From Helicoverpa zea (Eukaryota; Arthropoda; Insecta; Lepidoptera; Noctuidae): DNA of 64,000 bases. The stretch covers positions 5,642,001 to 5,706,000 of the forward strand of contig NC_061474.1 of NCBI RefSeq assembly GCF_022581195.2, read 5' to 3'. The translations under genes were made by a program, and so were the position numbers. The notes below the pieces were generated by a model, which saw only the letters and a list, made by a program, of their open reading frames with translations, was not told where the DNA came from and ran no database searches. Numbering within the stretch: position 1 is the first letter of the stretch; each line of letters opens with the position of its first letter. This document shows, in pieces, positions 33,080-44,144 of this stretch.

Positions 33080-33720
33080 TCGTGCTTGATGAGCATAAAA
33101 AAACTTACTTTTGCTGCGCCCGACAGGGTGCTTAATTGTTTCTATATTTTTTAAACATAATAATACCTGTTGTAGACTACATAATTAATTAATTGCGTAC
33201 CTATAGACCAACCTGACAATCAAAAGTTTTTACAACTTAATAGGCTATTATTGTCACTACATAAAATTTACTACTTTGGGACGCAAAAATTTCAGTAGTT
33301 CATCAATCAACGCGCTATAAGTATTCAGTTAGCACTCTGTATTATTAACGTTCCAATATCCTAATGGATAATGACGCCTATAGATTGTTTGTCAATAATT
33401 ATAAGTAGAGTGACGAAGGTACTTTTTTGTTTGTGTTGCTAAGCTGTGTACTTAGCTTACCTACCTATTTTCCACAGTTCGACTTATGTCTCTTACCCGG
33501 GTAAAAAGTAGCCTATGTCTTTTCTCAGGTTGGAAACTTATAGTGACTGTGTATTAAGTGTTTGCTAACTACAATCACTTATAGAGGAAACTCGTTGCTT
33601 TTAAGAATATACGCAAGACACAATTGATTTTCTATTGTTTTATATTTAACGACATACAAGGAGTACATTCATTTGTTAGTCTAGCAATTTTTTTAATATA
33701 TAGACATTTCGATTCTATTA
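33080..33720. other. Spacer with small repeat fragments
   Basis: 'GCAAGACACAATTGATTTTC' at 33613-33632 belongs to the same shared segment as 30478 and 7985. 'GGGTAAAAAGTAGCCTATGT' near 33500 is a common-repeat word. Confidence 0.5.
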
Positions 33721-33727
33721 TTGGATA

Positions 33728-33935
33728 ATAATAATAATGGCGTCCACGTTTGATTTCGACCACGGTAGCTGTTCTCATATGAGGAGATCAGCCGGCTGCG
33801 CAGGATAATTATTATAGTGCACGAGCAATTGCGCAGACACAAGTGCACTCACTATTCCTTTACTCTCATAACCCGATGGGACGGTAATCCGACACGACCG
33901 GAGAGAGATCAGGCGAAGGACCGATATTAACGTTA
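33728..33935 (-). mobile_element. SINE-B, 5'-truncated
   Basis: (AAT)n, then 'GGCGTCCACGTTTGATTTCG', 'GAGGAGATCAGCCGGCTGCG', 'CTCACTATTCCTTTACTCTC' and 'CCGATGGGACGGTAATCCGA' match SINE-B in reverse. The tRNA-like head is absent. Confidence 0.8.
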
Positions 33936-33939
33936 TTGA

Positions 33940-35487
33940 GTACAGAGCAATTTTCCAAGATTTTACCTAATTACAAGTCGTTATAATCTAATTTACATTG
34001 AACCAACTACATTTCTAACACCTACCTTATACAGGCTGGTATGCTACCAGCCCACGGTACAACCTAATCCTATAGCATTTGGCACAAGAATAATACCATG
34101 AGACAAGGCAGCTTAACCAGCTTAGTTTCCGAGATGAAGCCAAAACCTTAAGCTAGATGGACGCTGGTAGACTTATTCACGGCTCACGGTTCGTGTTACA
34201 AGGGGTCAAGGGATTAGATTCGAATGTTATACTAGAATTGGTATTGAAATCTATAGGAATATTATGAAGCTGTAGAGTTTGTTTGCTTGATATCTGGGAA
34301 TGGTAAATGAATGAGCCAAGCCGAGTCTCGTGCGTAGAAACTAAGGGTCCGATTTTTTTAATAAAAGTACTTTTAAATATTTTATCGCGGGTATCCCGAC
34401 GTTTCGGATCCTTTACAGCACCCATGGTCACGGGCAGACTGCCCGTGTATGTTTAATATGTAATATGTAGAATGTCTAATATTGGCTCAAGTGTCAGAAA
34501 TCAATGTAATTAATAGTCGGATTGTAAAAAAAAATTCGGTGCTAGTATGCATATATGCATAGTCCGTTTATCGAGAAACCCAAAATTGTGAAGTTTGTTT
34601 TTTTTTTTTTATTATTTGTAAGGTAGACAGCACATAAGTGGTAAATGACATGCACCTTAACTCAATAGTAATAAGTTCGATTTTCCTATTAAACTGTTAC
34701 CACTGACCTGAAGTTGACTGTACCATACAATGCGTTAGCCTGCACAATTGTTTCCCATTTTCGCAAACAAAATATAACAACCAAGTACCAAGCTTAAAAT
34801 GCGAAAATACTTCCACAATATTCAAAGGCCAAACCTATTTGTATACTTTTAGGCAAAACATGGCCAATTATTAAATAACATGAACCTTTTGGACCCTCGA
34901 AATGACTTGCGTATTTGCCTTAATGGATTTTGTTAACGGCATATTGTCATAAGGACAATAGCAGGACATTATATGGCCTGAAATTTGCCGACATTACAAC
35001 TATTTGCAGAAGCTTAGCTATATTTATCTTTCTTATTAAAGATAAAAGAAGTTATCTTTACCTTTTGATATTGTGATAATAGAATTTTATTTAAAAAGTA
35101 AGGCCATTTCTATTTTAAAGTTCATCTTGTTATTATTGTGGGCTGGGTTTTATTAAAGTAACAAGCTCTGAGTTTTAAATAAAAATGTAATCATAACAAT
35201 ACTCGTGTTTTCTCTCAGAAAAGTTTCCTACAAGTAACAGTTGCCTTTGCAGAATACACCTAGGAAAAACGTTTGGTCCAAGTAATTTTTTACACGTGCA
35301 AGAAAGAAAATCTCTCACTAAACAAATTATTTATATTCATCATGACACGTGTGATGTATAAGCTCTTACATAAGTATTTGAATAATTGTTTTTTCCCACA
35401 TTTGCTTTTAGCAGAATATTACAATGGTTTTGATATAATGAAGTTACTTCAATCCATACGTGTATGGATATTGCTATATTGTGTCAA
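33940..35487. other. Spacer with one common-repeat piece
   Basis: 'CCCGACGTTTCGGATCCTTT' and 'CACCCATGGTCACGGGCAGA' at about 34397-34438 are typical of a common lepidopteran repeat, followed by a short self-complement CGGGCAGACTGCCCG. No gene recognised. Confidence 0.5.
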
Positions 35488-35809
35488 CCGTGGAATACAA
35501 AATGATAAGCAGAGATGTCATAATGGAAAAGCTTTTAAGGAAGTAGCGTCGCCAAAATGCGGCAAATTCGGAGGACGAGGAACTTCACTGGTTCCACCAA
35601 CATAAGCCTTCTTTCAAACCAGCCCATTTTTTTTTTAAACCAAACCATCAATCAAACTATACCAATCTTTGACAAATGTGTCAAGGAACCCGAACTCGTT
35701 GACTCATAACTGATCGTTTTGATTACGCAAACCGTACGTATTTGGCCTACAAGAAGGCGCCGGACCTACCTCCCTTATGGCATCTCCGCTCATCCTTCTT
35801 CCTCCGTGG
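35488..35809 (+). mobile_element. MITE family 2, copy 4
   Basis: Left CCGTGGAATACAAAATGATA with AGCAGAGATGTCATAATGG; right TTATGGCATCTCCGCTCATC..CTCCGTGG. The flanks TGTCAA (35482-35487) and TGCCAA (35810-35815) may be a 6-bp target duplication with one change. Contains 'GCGTCGCCAAAATGCGG'. Confidence 0.7.
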
Positions 35810-35815
35810 TGCCAA

Positions 35816-36305
35816 CACTCAATTATTTTTACGATTTTGTGTCTAGCAATTTATGAGTCCTAGTTGATATCAGAATGGAAGCATTCCACTAGCAGGAACT
35901 ACGAGACAATGTATTGTTATTGCCATAGTAAAAATGAGATTTATATCAGTCGTATTTTATATGGAAACATTGAAGGCTAGAACAATATCGAAAGAGGTTT
36001 CACTGTTTGCAGTGTGAAACTTCTTTGATGACTTGAAAGGTGTAGACAAACTTTTATGCATTTTTTGCTACAAATTCATGACTAAAAGAAATAATTTTTG
36101 TTTGATGAGAAATAATTATTGCTAGAAGAAATAATGAATGCACGAGCAAAATATGGGAATATTTCGAAAATCCAATATAAAATTTTAAAACTTGAAACGT
36201 TTCAGTCCCATATTTAAAACACTAGGTACACTCACACTCACTGACACACACACTAATCATTATATAATAATATCTATAATATGTATTTACTAACTATTAT
36301 TAATC
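35816..36305. other. AT-rich spacer, no gene seen
   Basis: Nothing recognised apart from short A/T-rich repeats of AAATAATT at about 36090-36135. Confidence 0.5.
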
Positions 36306-36309
36306 TTGG

Positions 36310-36640
36310 AATAAGGAGTGAATTTTAAGACGGTATCGGTAGCAGTAGATTTTAATAATTTCGAGCGTACGACACTCGTGGGTTGCAGCTGAAAACCAGC
36401 GTCGGGTGGCCAGTACTGTTGTACAGTGTGGTCACTTGACAATATGCTGAGCTGTGACCTTGTTGGCACAATTTTTATTATTATATTTTTAAATGTTGAG
36501 CCTATTTTATTATTATTTTTTATTTATTTTTTATCTGAATTGTTTTCGGTGATACTTTTATTTTACTGTTAATTTATGTTATATACTGTGTATGTATTGT
36601 GCCAATAAAAATATTTTTCTTTCTTTCTTTCTTTCTTTCT
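36310..36640 (+). mobile_element. Probable LINE 3' end with (TTTC)n tail
   Basis: GC-richer 'GAGCGTACGACACTCGTGGG' and 'CAGCGTCGGGTGGCCAGTAC' give way to an AT-rich 3' UTR-like stretch ending TGCCAATAAAAATATTTTTC and six TTTC units (about 36617-36640). AATAAA lies 20 bp before the tail. The layout suggests a 5'-truncated LINE; the family was not identified. Confidence 0.45.
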
Positions 36641-36879
36641 ATATTCTCAAAAAACAAGCAAGAAAAACATCCCAATTAGCGATTTAAAAGCACCAAAAAA
36701 ATTCACACGATATTCCTTTTCAAATGCACAAATCTAGTTACGTTTTCGCCTAATGCCTGCACTATGCAATCTTATTCAGAGGCCCCTAGCGACAGGCTGG
36801 CAACTCGTCGCATCGTGTTTTAGCTAACAACTGAGATGACAAACCTTTATGGAGTTGCGTACCAAATTCATGTATGATC

Positions 36880-37058
36880 TTTCGCCTTCACGGTTTCGGA
36901 GGGATCTTTTCCCGCAGCCGGATAAAATGTATTTAGTATATGTTATTCTAATGTATCTATCAGCTACGTTATATAAGTTTCGGTGTCAAGGACTAACATA
37001 CATACACGTGCATTGCATGATTAAATACTTCCATTTTTATAATATAAGTGTGATTTAA
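36880..37058 (+). repeat. Common repeat fragment
   Basis: 'CGCAGCCGGATAAAATGTAT' through 'ACATACATACACGTGCATTG' to 'TTTTATAATATAAGTGTGAT' resembles the distal half of the repeat at 28788. Confidence 0.45.
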
Positions 37059-37059
37059 A

Positions 37060-37875
37060 CTGATTACGAATTCATGATTCATGACAAATAATTAGTATGC
37101 TGAAAATAACATAATACATAAATGAATTTAGATAAGTCATCTTCACATGTTCTAAAGAAAAAATTGTGGTGGTCTATTTTTTAGCAACTAAAGATAAACT
37201 TAATTGCAAAACAATTGTATGTCCACATTTCTACGTGGTATGATAAGCAAGTGTACCAAAGGTTCGTCATCTCTGCCGTACCACGTACATTATTAGAGAG
37301 CCAACATGACTCGTGCCTTGTCACGGAATTTGATATAATTTTTTAACAACATGGTTATAAAGGTTCTGGGAGATATTTTGAAGATTAATCGGAGATGGTG
37401 GGGTGTCATACGAAGTTAATATTAACTTGTTATAATGTTCTTATAGGTAACTTAATTTTAAGTATATTATAACAAGTGTTATTATGAAAATGTCATGATA
37501 ATAGTTTCTTCTTAACAAGTGGGCAGTTTATAGGTACAGCTTATTAGGTCGAGTATCAAGTTTAGATTAGGCTGGTGCATATTTAGTAAAAACTACATAT
37601 AATTTCATACTCAGGATTTTACTCTCTTCTTATGCTCTCGCGGACGACGTCGATTCAGTCAGTCAGTTAGTTACAGCTATATTTAAGGTTTTAAAATCCA
37701 AACTTCAGGGCCACCATGACAATTGCTTTGAAACTTAACTCATCATTCTCAAATTATCAGGCCTAGCATTTGAATCCACTTAGATGAGATACTTAGCAAG
37801 TATCAATGTGTCAAAGTCCGTAATATCAATGTTCCAAGTTTGAATTACGATAGTTCAACAGTTTAGAATAGTCAC
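37060..37875. other. AT-rich spacer, no gene seen
   Basis: No recognisable coding sequence or repeat terminus. Confidence 0.5.
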
Positions 37876-37878
37876 TAA

Positions 37879-38045
37879 GGGTACGTCTACACGGTGCATG
37901 TAGCTGGAGCAAGTTAACATGCGCAAGTGACAAGAGCACTCGGGTGGGTATTATGCTTTGGTACATGCACGAGTCGCTGGACCCGCACGTTTTTAAAATG
38001 CATGTAACAACATGCGCAAGCTACTTGCACCGTGTAGATGCACCC
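37879..38045. mobile_element. MITE family 3 with TAA duplication
   Basis: Left GGGTACGTCTACACGGTGCA..TGTAGCTGGAGCAAG; right, inverted, CTTGCACCGTGTAGATGCAC..CC. Both sides are TAA (37876-37878 and 38046-38048). 167 bp, non-coding. The 3-bp TWA duplication fits PIF/Harbinger transposition by known family behaviour. Confidence 0.8.
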
Positions 38046-38048
38046 TAA

Positions 38049-39143
38049 GACTAGCTACGATAGATATTATATTTAAATTACATATAAAATTCGATGAATG
38101 GACACTTTCGTCAACAGACCGTTACAAATGTGGCTTAATCTCATAAATTGATTGATCGACGAGGCTGATACAATACCCATGAATCTTTAGAAGGCCACAT
38201 AAAACCAACCATCAAAAAAAATGAAGTATCTATTTATATCATACATTATGGATGATGATAAATTGCTTTCTATGACGTCACTTTTCTAAAACCAACATGG
38301 CCGCCGTGACATGTGTAAGATGTTGACTGACGGTTATTAAGCTTCTGTCTATTTTGTAGACTGACAAGTGCGAGGAAAAGTTGAGCAACGAACGGGCCCA
38401 CAAATCTATCTATATATAGTCTATTAGTGCTCTGTTAATTCAAAAAGCTATGAAAGTTATCAATGTTACTGTAATTGCACAATTGCAAAAGCCAACTTTA
38501 GACCCTTATGACATCAGTTTGAACTTGGAACTCCGTAACTAGATATACAAACGGTTAAAATGGAACATCAGAAAATTTTAAGACCTCAATTAGCTCGCAT
38601 CACAGCAATTTGTCCAATCAGTAAAGGCCCCAGTAAGCACTAAGTTATAAATTGAATACGCAACAAGTGCCTGCTTGACAGCTTAACAAAAAAAATACAT
38701 TGTCCCATTTGCAATTTTATTAGGAAAAATAGTTCGATGAAACCAGAGCTTTATTTTACTACCATAACAGTCCACCATTAATACTGTTCGTCCACTTCAG
38801 AAGTTCTTAACAAAGATACTTCAGTAGTCCATAAAAAGGCCCCACGTACGATAGTGTAAAGCAATTACTCCACAGTAAGCTATAACATGTTTTATCGCAC
38901 GCAGTTTTATAGCTCATCGCACATCTAATGGGCACTTTGCGTCCTAGTGTTTCTTATGTTTATATACCTTTGCAAGTGTTGTTTTCTTAACTTCTGCTGT
39001 GTTTAAAAGTATATATTTTTAAGGTAAAAAACCAACTTGGTCTTTTGTTCGTGATTCTCATTAGCATGTTGTCCTTTGGTTTCTAAAGTATTTTCCTCGA
39101 TAATTTGCTATTTAGCAGCCCTGTGTCTGGTCATAAGCCTTAT
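38049..39143. other. AT-rich spacer, no gene seen
   Basis: Nothing recognised. 'CCAACATGGCCGCCGTGACA' at about 38291 is an isolated GC-rich spot. Confidence 0.5.
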
Positions 39144-39285
39144 TTATGGGAGGGAGTCCCATACTTTTACTGAATAAAACCCACCATGTTCCTTCTTAAG
39201 CCCTTTATGTAACAGAGCCACGGTAACTCTTTCGAACACTCCCGCAGCCCCGGCAGGCTTTAGCCATGGTGGGCCCCTGACAATT
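39144..39285 (-). mobile_element. R1-clade LINE 3' end, degenerate
   Basis: 'TATGTAACAGAGCCACGGTA', 'CTCTTTCGAACACTCCCGCA' and 'GCCCCGGCAGGCTTTAGCC' match 13540-13610 with many changes; the 3'-terminal part is lost. Confidence 0.75.
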
Positions 39286-39289
39286 AAAA

Positions 39290-40787
39290 AAGACTGCAAT
39301 TGTCGTTTGACATAAAAATGTGACAAAATAAAAATGTATCACATTTTTAACTGGCAACGAAAATACATGATAGATATTTAATTAATAAATTCGTACCAAC
39401 AATTGCTCATCCGTGAATTTTGCACCGTCATGTCCCCATATTGATATATCTCTGTGGATAAGCTGTTGGCAATAAATTTGAATTTTCTGACATATTCGAT
39501 GAAAATCCAGCATTAATTCAGGAACGCGAACAACTGGAATTAACGTCACGTCAGCGTTAAAACGAACGTTCAATTATTTATTCATGACTTGCTTTACAAT
39601 ATTTCAATAACATGCTGCTTAGTTAGAGAAACTATATACGTTTTAGCTCGCCATAGTTGAATGGATAATTTATGTTTTAGTTATAATCTTTTGATATCAA
39701 GCTCCATTGAAATTTTGTTATTTACTTTCATTACCTTTCATTGCCTTTTCCCAACCACACAATAAAAACAAAATACACCCACAGATATAGAACACAACAC
39801 AGATAGATACTTAATCATCGCCGCACCCACATAAATCAGAGAAAAGATATACGCCCAGTCAACACGTAATAGGACCTACATGCAGGAACTTTTTGTACAA
39901 ACAAACTTCTTTGTAGCTAGGTTTTGTTTGATGAGTATCCGAGATATAATAATCGTCAACATCGATGAAAGCCGTATTCAAACACAGATGATTCAGATTC
40001 CAAACGATTAGATACTTTAAAACAGTCGATAAGTTGAGTTGCATCACCATCATTTATATACTGTCAAAGATATCATCTTATCGCTAAACAGCTCCAATTT
40101 TAAACCAAAGTTGAGTCATCGAACTCTAGGATTATTTGTCAAGAATATCATCTTATCCCGAGACAGCACAACTTTCCGACAGAATTGAGTCGTGGCGCGG
40201 ACACTTCATACCTACAAATTGTTCCAAATGCAAAATCCCTACAAACGCCAATCTTTTTGAGAATACATTATATTTATTGCACTCCAGAACATTCTTATCT
40301 ATATTATACCCAAGATGTAAGGATGAACAAGGCATTAGAGATTATGTAAATATCGTACACGCTTGGCATACTACAGTATCCTGTAAATCTCATGGGAAAA
40401 CGAGTGTTAGGAATAATAATTTCTGAACACCTTACTGGATAACATCAGATTAATATCGTTATTCTAAGGAGGTTCTAGGAGAGGAAAATACAAATACCGG
40501 TAAACGCCGGCTCATAGATACGTGCAAAGAACAAAGATTTTGTACTATCAAACTACATGTTACAGTAGAAGTCACTTCGATGCTTTTCATATTACAGATT
40601 TTCGGTATGATTTTAATCAGGGCTATATCCATAAAGGGACGCTAAAAATGTACCTTGTTGAACTCCACGAAGAATATTTCAGCCCTTAGGCAAATTCCAA
40701 GATTTCCACGTGTTTTGAAAGAAAATTTGTAGAGAATACGCCTTGTGGCATTAAGTCCACTACTGTTTAATTAATAGTGTTATTGAA
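39290..40787. other. AT-rich spacer, no gene seen
   Basis: Frames at 39382-39573 (minus) and 40136-40426 (plus) have no recognisable domain or splice context. No repeat terminus seen. Confidence 0.45.
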
Positions 40788-40917
40788 GAGCCGATTTTTC
40801 AATCATGAGTCAACTTCTATCTGACATAACGGTTTGACATATTTTCTATGAAAAAGCTGTCAAAACGTCAAACATATTCTTGAGATAAAAGTTATCTGAC
40901 GATTGAAAAATTGGCCC
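40788..40917. mobile_element. MITE family 4 (about 130 bp)
   Basis: Left GAGCCGATTTTTCAATCATG; right, inverted, GACGATTGAAAAATTGGCCC. Subterminal TATCTGAC / GTTATCTGACG and 'GTTTGACAT' / 'ACGTCAAACAT' are also mirrored. Non-coding. Confidence 0.7.
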
Positions 40918-40974
40918 TAAATAAACTGAAGCTACTTTAGTCAAAAGCGAAGCGAGTAGGTAGTACATGATCTG

Positions 40975-41810
40975 CCCACCTAATTATATCCTAATCTGAT
41001 TACTCTTGCTCCATAGCTAATTAGAGCAAAATTATAATTTCTAAGAACTAAATAACAAGCCTAGGATTTGATATAGGAAGCTAACTACAGTCACGTCATT
41101 AGGCGGTCTAATTAAAATGTCTAATTAGCACCCTCGCAAAAGCTGGGAAATTTAAACGAGCCGGGCTAAGTCATTTATGGTCACGCCATTTATTATGAGA
41201 TAAAATGCCTCGTCTAGTTATTAAGATTAAATGATTTTAATAGTTAGTAGATATTAAAACAATTATGAGGTTAATTGTTAGTGGGAAATCGTAGCAGAAT
41301 TTTTATTAAATCTTGTACAAATACAACACGATGTTTACTCAAGAATCCATTATGCTGAAAGAAATTAGGTTATCCATTAATTTGCAGTTCATATTTGATA
41401 CCCTGATTTTTGTCCTATAATTACTATGGAAACTTGCATTTCCAATCGATAAAGAACGTTTATTTGAAAAGTCATTTGCATACATGGTATAGCCCAACTT
41501 AATGGCACGTCGCGCGTCTAACTTCGGAGCAGTCCTCGTGCATGGTGCCTTAGCTACGAATAAGATTCATATATCTAAAGGTATATGACACGCTTTGCTC
41601 CCAAAATGTCGACTGCCCATTACGAGTTTAACTTCAACCTAAAAATATAACAGACACCCAAATGAAATTAACCTAAATTCCAGTTCCGAAAAGACCGAAT
41701 TTCTGATGAATGCTAATTCTGAAATTAATGGAAAGTAATTAAATTAGCGGTTACATGTAGGGCAAAATACGGACAAGTATGATGAGCTAATCTAATTAGA
41801 AAGACAAGAT
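40975..41810. promoter_or_regulatory. Cluster of TAATTA-type words
   Basis: TAATTA or near matches occur near 40980, 41019, 41108, 41122, 41733 and 41797, with TTTATGG/TTTATTATG at 41174-41200. These are core homeodomain binding words. In an AT-rich genome many arise by chance, so this is a weak enhancer suggestion only. Confidence 0.25.
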
Positions 41811-43190
41811 TTTGGGTAAAGGCTTTTGAAATCTTGCCCAAACCCGTGAGGGGTTAAGAGTACCTTCCGGGGGTTAATTGAGTATGCAACGGGGGAAATT
41901 ATTTTAATATGGCGGAAATATGATACTTTGAGGGTGGATATAATTATTATATATTGTCATGGGATATAGGTCAGGTACTGTGTTTCGTCTCGTTTGCTTG
42001 TATATTTTTGTACACCTTGATTGGTGTAGGTACGTACTTGATTGACGCTTTTCCTTTTTAAATCATTATCAGGCAGTAGGTACGAGAAATTAAAAATATA
42101 ATAAATTATTACAATAAATGTAAATAAAAATAATAATCAATACTGCTACCGCAAATAAAACCTCTACATTATTCTAATGACACCTCTTTCAAATTAAAAG
42201 AACTGAATAAAAAAACAAAACATAACTAAGTTAAGTTCCATATTCAAACACGTGGCTGTCATGAAAACAAAATTAAATCACACAGCATAATCAGCAAAGA
42301 TAGCATACAGCCATACAGCGCTAAACTAACAATATACCCAACAAACTGGAAAACAGAGCGGTGAAAACAGATTTTAATCTCACCAACTCTCTGATGCGCT
42401 GAAGCGCTGAATACAGCGTTAATATATTCTAGAATGCAGTTTGAATTCCGTTTATATTGTTTTTTGGAACGAATACTGGTATTTGGGATTTGTAAACTAA
42501 TTTTGTAGGATGCAGATTGAAATCCAATCAGAGGTAAAGATTTTAGTTTTTTTTTTTTTTGCATTTTAAATTGTGTCCGCTTATACCTACTACTACATAT
42601 ATTATGTAACTTATCTACGTGAGAATTTGTTAGAACGTTTACTTCGTAATACAATTTTTTGTCAAAAACCTTTTAGGTTAACATGAAAAAAGCTAAAGAT
42701 AGCTAATAGCTGGAGTAGAAGAGCTAAGAAAAATCTAGCCTCAGTTGAAGGGTTTCTAGAAAACTATTAACTACAAAATAGGATTCTTGAATTACATATT
42801 ATTCCAATTGTATTGTTTAACAAAACAATGAAACCAGTCCTTTGAAATACATTCTTGACATAATATGCCCAAGGACTAAGAAAGTACATAGTTACGAAGC
42901 AGGTTCTAGTATCTAGCAATGAAAAACAAACATTAATTTGACACAAGTTTCTCATTCTTAATTTTATAGCGTTGTTTTGACGGAAATTATATGACTCAGT
43001 TTAGCACGTATAAAAATGTACTTGAAACTTCATCTTTAATTATTAAATCTACTTGTGATAACCAACTGAAAAGCTGACCAATAGTATTTGAATTTATAGC
43101 AAACAGTAAAATAGGCTGACAAACAAGACATGGCAGAAGATTTAGTTTTTTTTTTAATAATCATTAAATTATCTGGCTTTACTATACGCG
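41811..43190. other. AT-rich spacer, no gene seen
   Basis: The 131-codon minus frame at 42259-42654 is A/T-driven (Lys/Ile/Ser-rich), includes a run from a T-tract, and shows no recognisable domain. Confidence 0.5.
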
Positions 43191-43194
43191 GGTG

Positions 43195-43320
43195 AGTTGC
43201 ACCATCTAACTATAACGATAACCGAACCACAATCAGCCATTAAACAGCTGTCTATATATTAAATTGTAGATCTGATAACTGAAAATGGTTCGCTCATCGT
43301 TACAGTTAAACGGTGCAACT
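43195..43320. mobile_element. MITE family 5 (126 bp)
   Basis: Left AGTTGCACCATCTAACTATA followed by ACGATAACCGAACCA; right, inverted, TGGTTCGCTCATCGTTACAG..GGTGCAACT. Imperfect arms of about 35 bp. Confidence 0.75.
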
Positions 43321-43335
43321 TTAGGGTACCACTGT

Positions 43336-43441
43336 GGTAATTTCAATAATTTTCGATCGCTCGATTTTAGTTGAATCGTTGAGTTATACATAAGTCCCAT
43401 TATGTCTACATGACCAAATATCTAGTATTCAGCTGTACGTC
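43336..43441 (+). repeat. Diverged direct repeat, left copy
   Basis: 'GGTAATTTCAATAATTTTCG' with 'CGATTTTAGTTGAATCGTTG' and 'AGTTATACATAA' recurs at 43617-43720. The pair brackets an RTE-B insertion. Confidence 0.7.
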
Positions 43442-43442
43442 A

Positions 43443-43590
43443 TCATCATCATTTCCCGAGCCTTTTCCCAACTATATTGGGGTCGGCTTCCAGTCTAACC
43501 GGATTCAGTTGAGTACCAGTGTTTTACAAGGAGCGACTACCTTGCTCTGATCCTTGGTTAGACTGGCGTCAGACTTACTGGCTTTCATTA
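43443..43590 (-). mobile_element. RTE-B tail copy
   Basis: (ATC)n, 'CCGAGCCTTTTCCCAACTAT', 'GGGGTCGGCTTCCAGTCTAA' and 'GGTTAGACTGGCGTCAGACT' match 27118-27285, with an internal deletion after 'GGAGCGACTACC'. No clear target duplication. Confidence 0.8.
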
Positions 43591-43616
43591 CATGTAGATT
43601 CATGTACACGTATTTT

Positions 43617-43720
43617 TGGTAATTTCACTTTTAGATCACTCAATTTTAGTTGAATCGTTGAGTTATACATAATATACCCTTACACGGACAAATATCTAGC
43701 ATTCATGTGCACGTATATTT
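43617..43720 (+). repeat. Diverged direct repeat, right copy
   Basis: Second copy of 43336-43441, sharing 'CAATTTTAGTTGAATCGTTG', 'AGTTATACATAATATACCC' and 'ACAAATATCTAGCATTCA'. Confidence 0.7.
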
Positions 43721-43871
43721 TCCCCGCCAGTAAACTGTATATGAATTATTATGTCGACATCGTTAGATACACACTAGTGCTACTAATGCTTCGGATTTCA
43801 GAATTTATAGCGTATTATGTAAATGTAAACAGTTGTTGTATTGTGCGGTTTATGTATTTTGTACTCTGGTG

Positions 43872-44143
43872 TCACGGAGAAAGGAAAATAAGCAGAGATG
43901 ACATAAAGAAGGAAGGTCAGGCGCCTTCTTGTAGCTCAAAAGTAACGCCAAACTTGTCAAATCAAAATCTATCTGTCAAAGATTGATTTTCATTGATTGT
44001 TTATATTAAAATAAATAAGCGGGTTCCAAAGAAGACGTATAGGGCAGAGCTAGTCACGTTCCTCGTCGCCCGAACACTCGCATTTTGGCGCGCTCTTAGG
44101 AAGTTTTGCGTTATGATATCTCTGCTAGTCATTTTACTCTGCA
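43872..44143 (-). mobile_element. MITE family 2, copy 5 (inverted)
   Basis: Left CACGGAGAAAGGAAAATAAG with CAGAGATGACATAAAG; right TTATGATATCTCTGCTAGTC..ACTCTGCATG. Contains 'CGCATTTTGGCGCGCTCTTA', the complement of the family's core. The 93-codon frame at 43705-43986 runs into it and is not a gene. Confidence 0.7.
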
Positions 44144-44144
44144 T

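Noticed and set aside
39382..39573. 63-codon minus frame resembling an exon
   Set aside because: No recognisable family and no convincing acceptor or donor; not supported.
42259..42654. 131-codon minus frame
   Set aside because: Composition follows local AT bias and a T-tract; no domain, no splice context.
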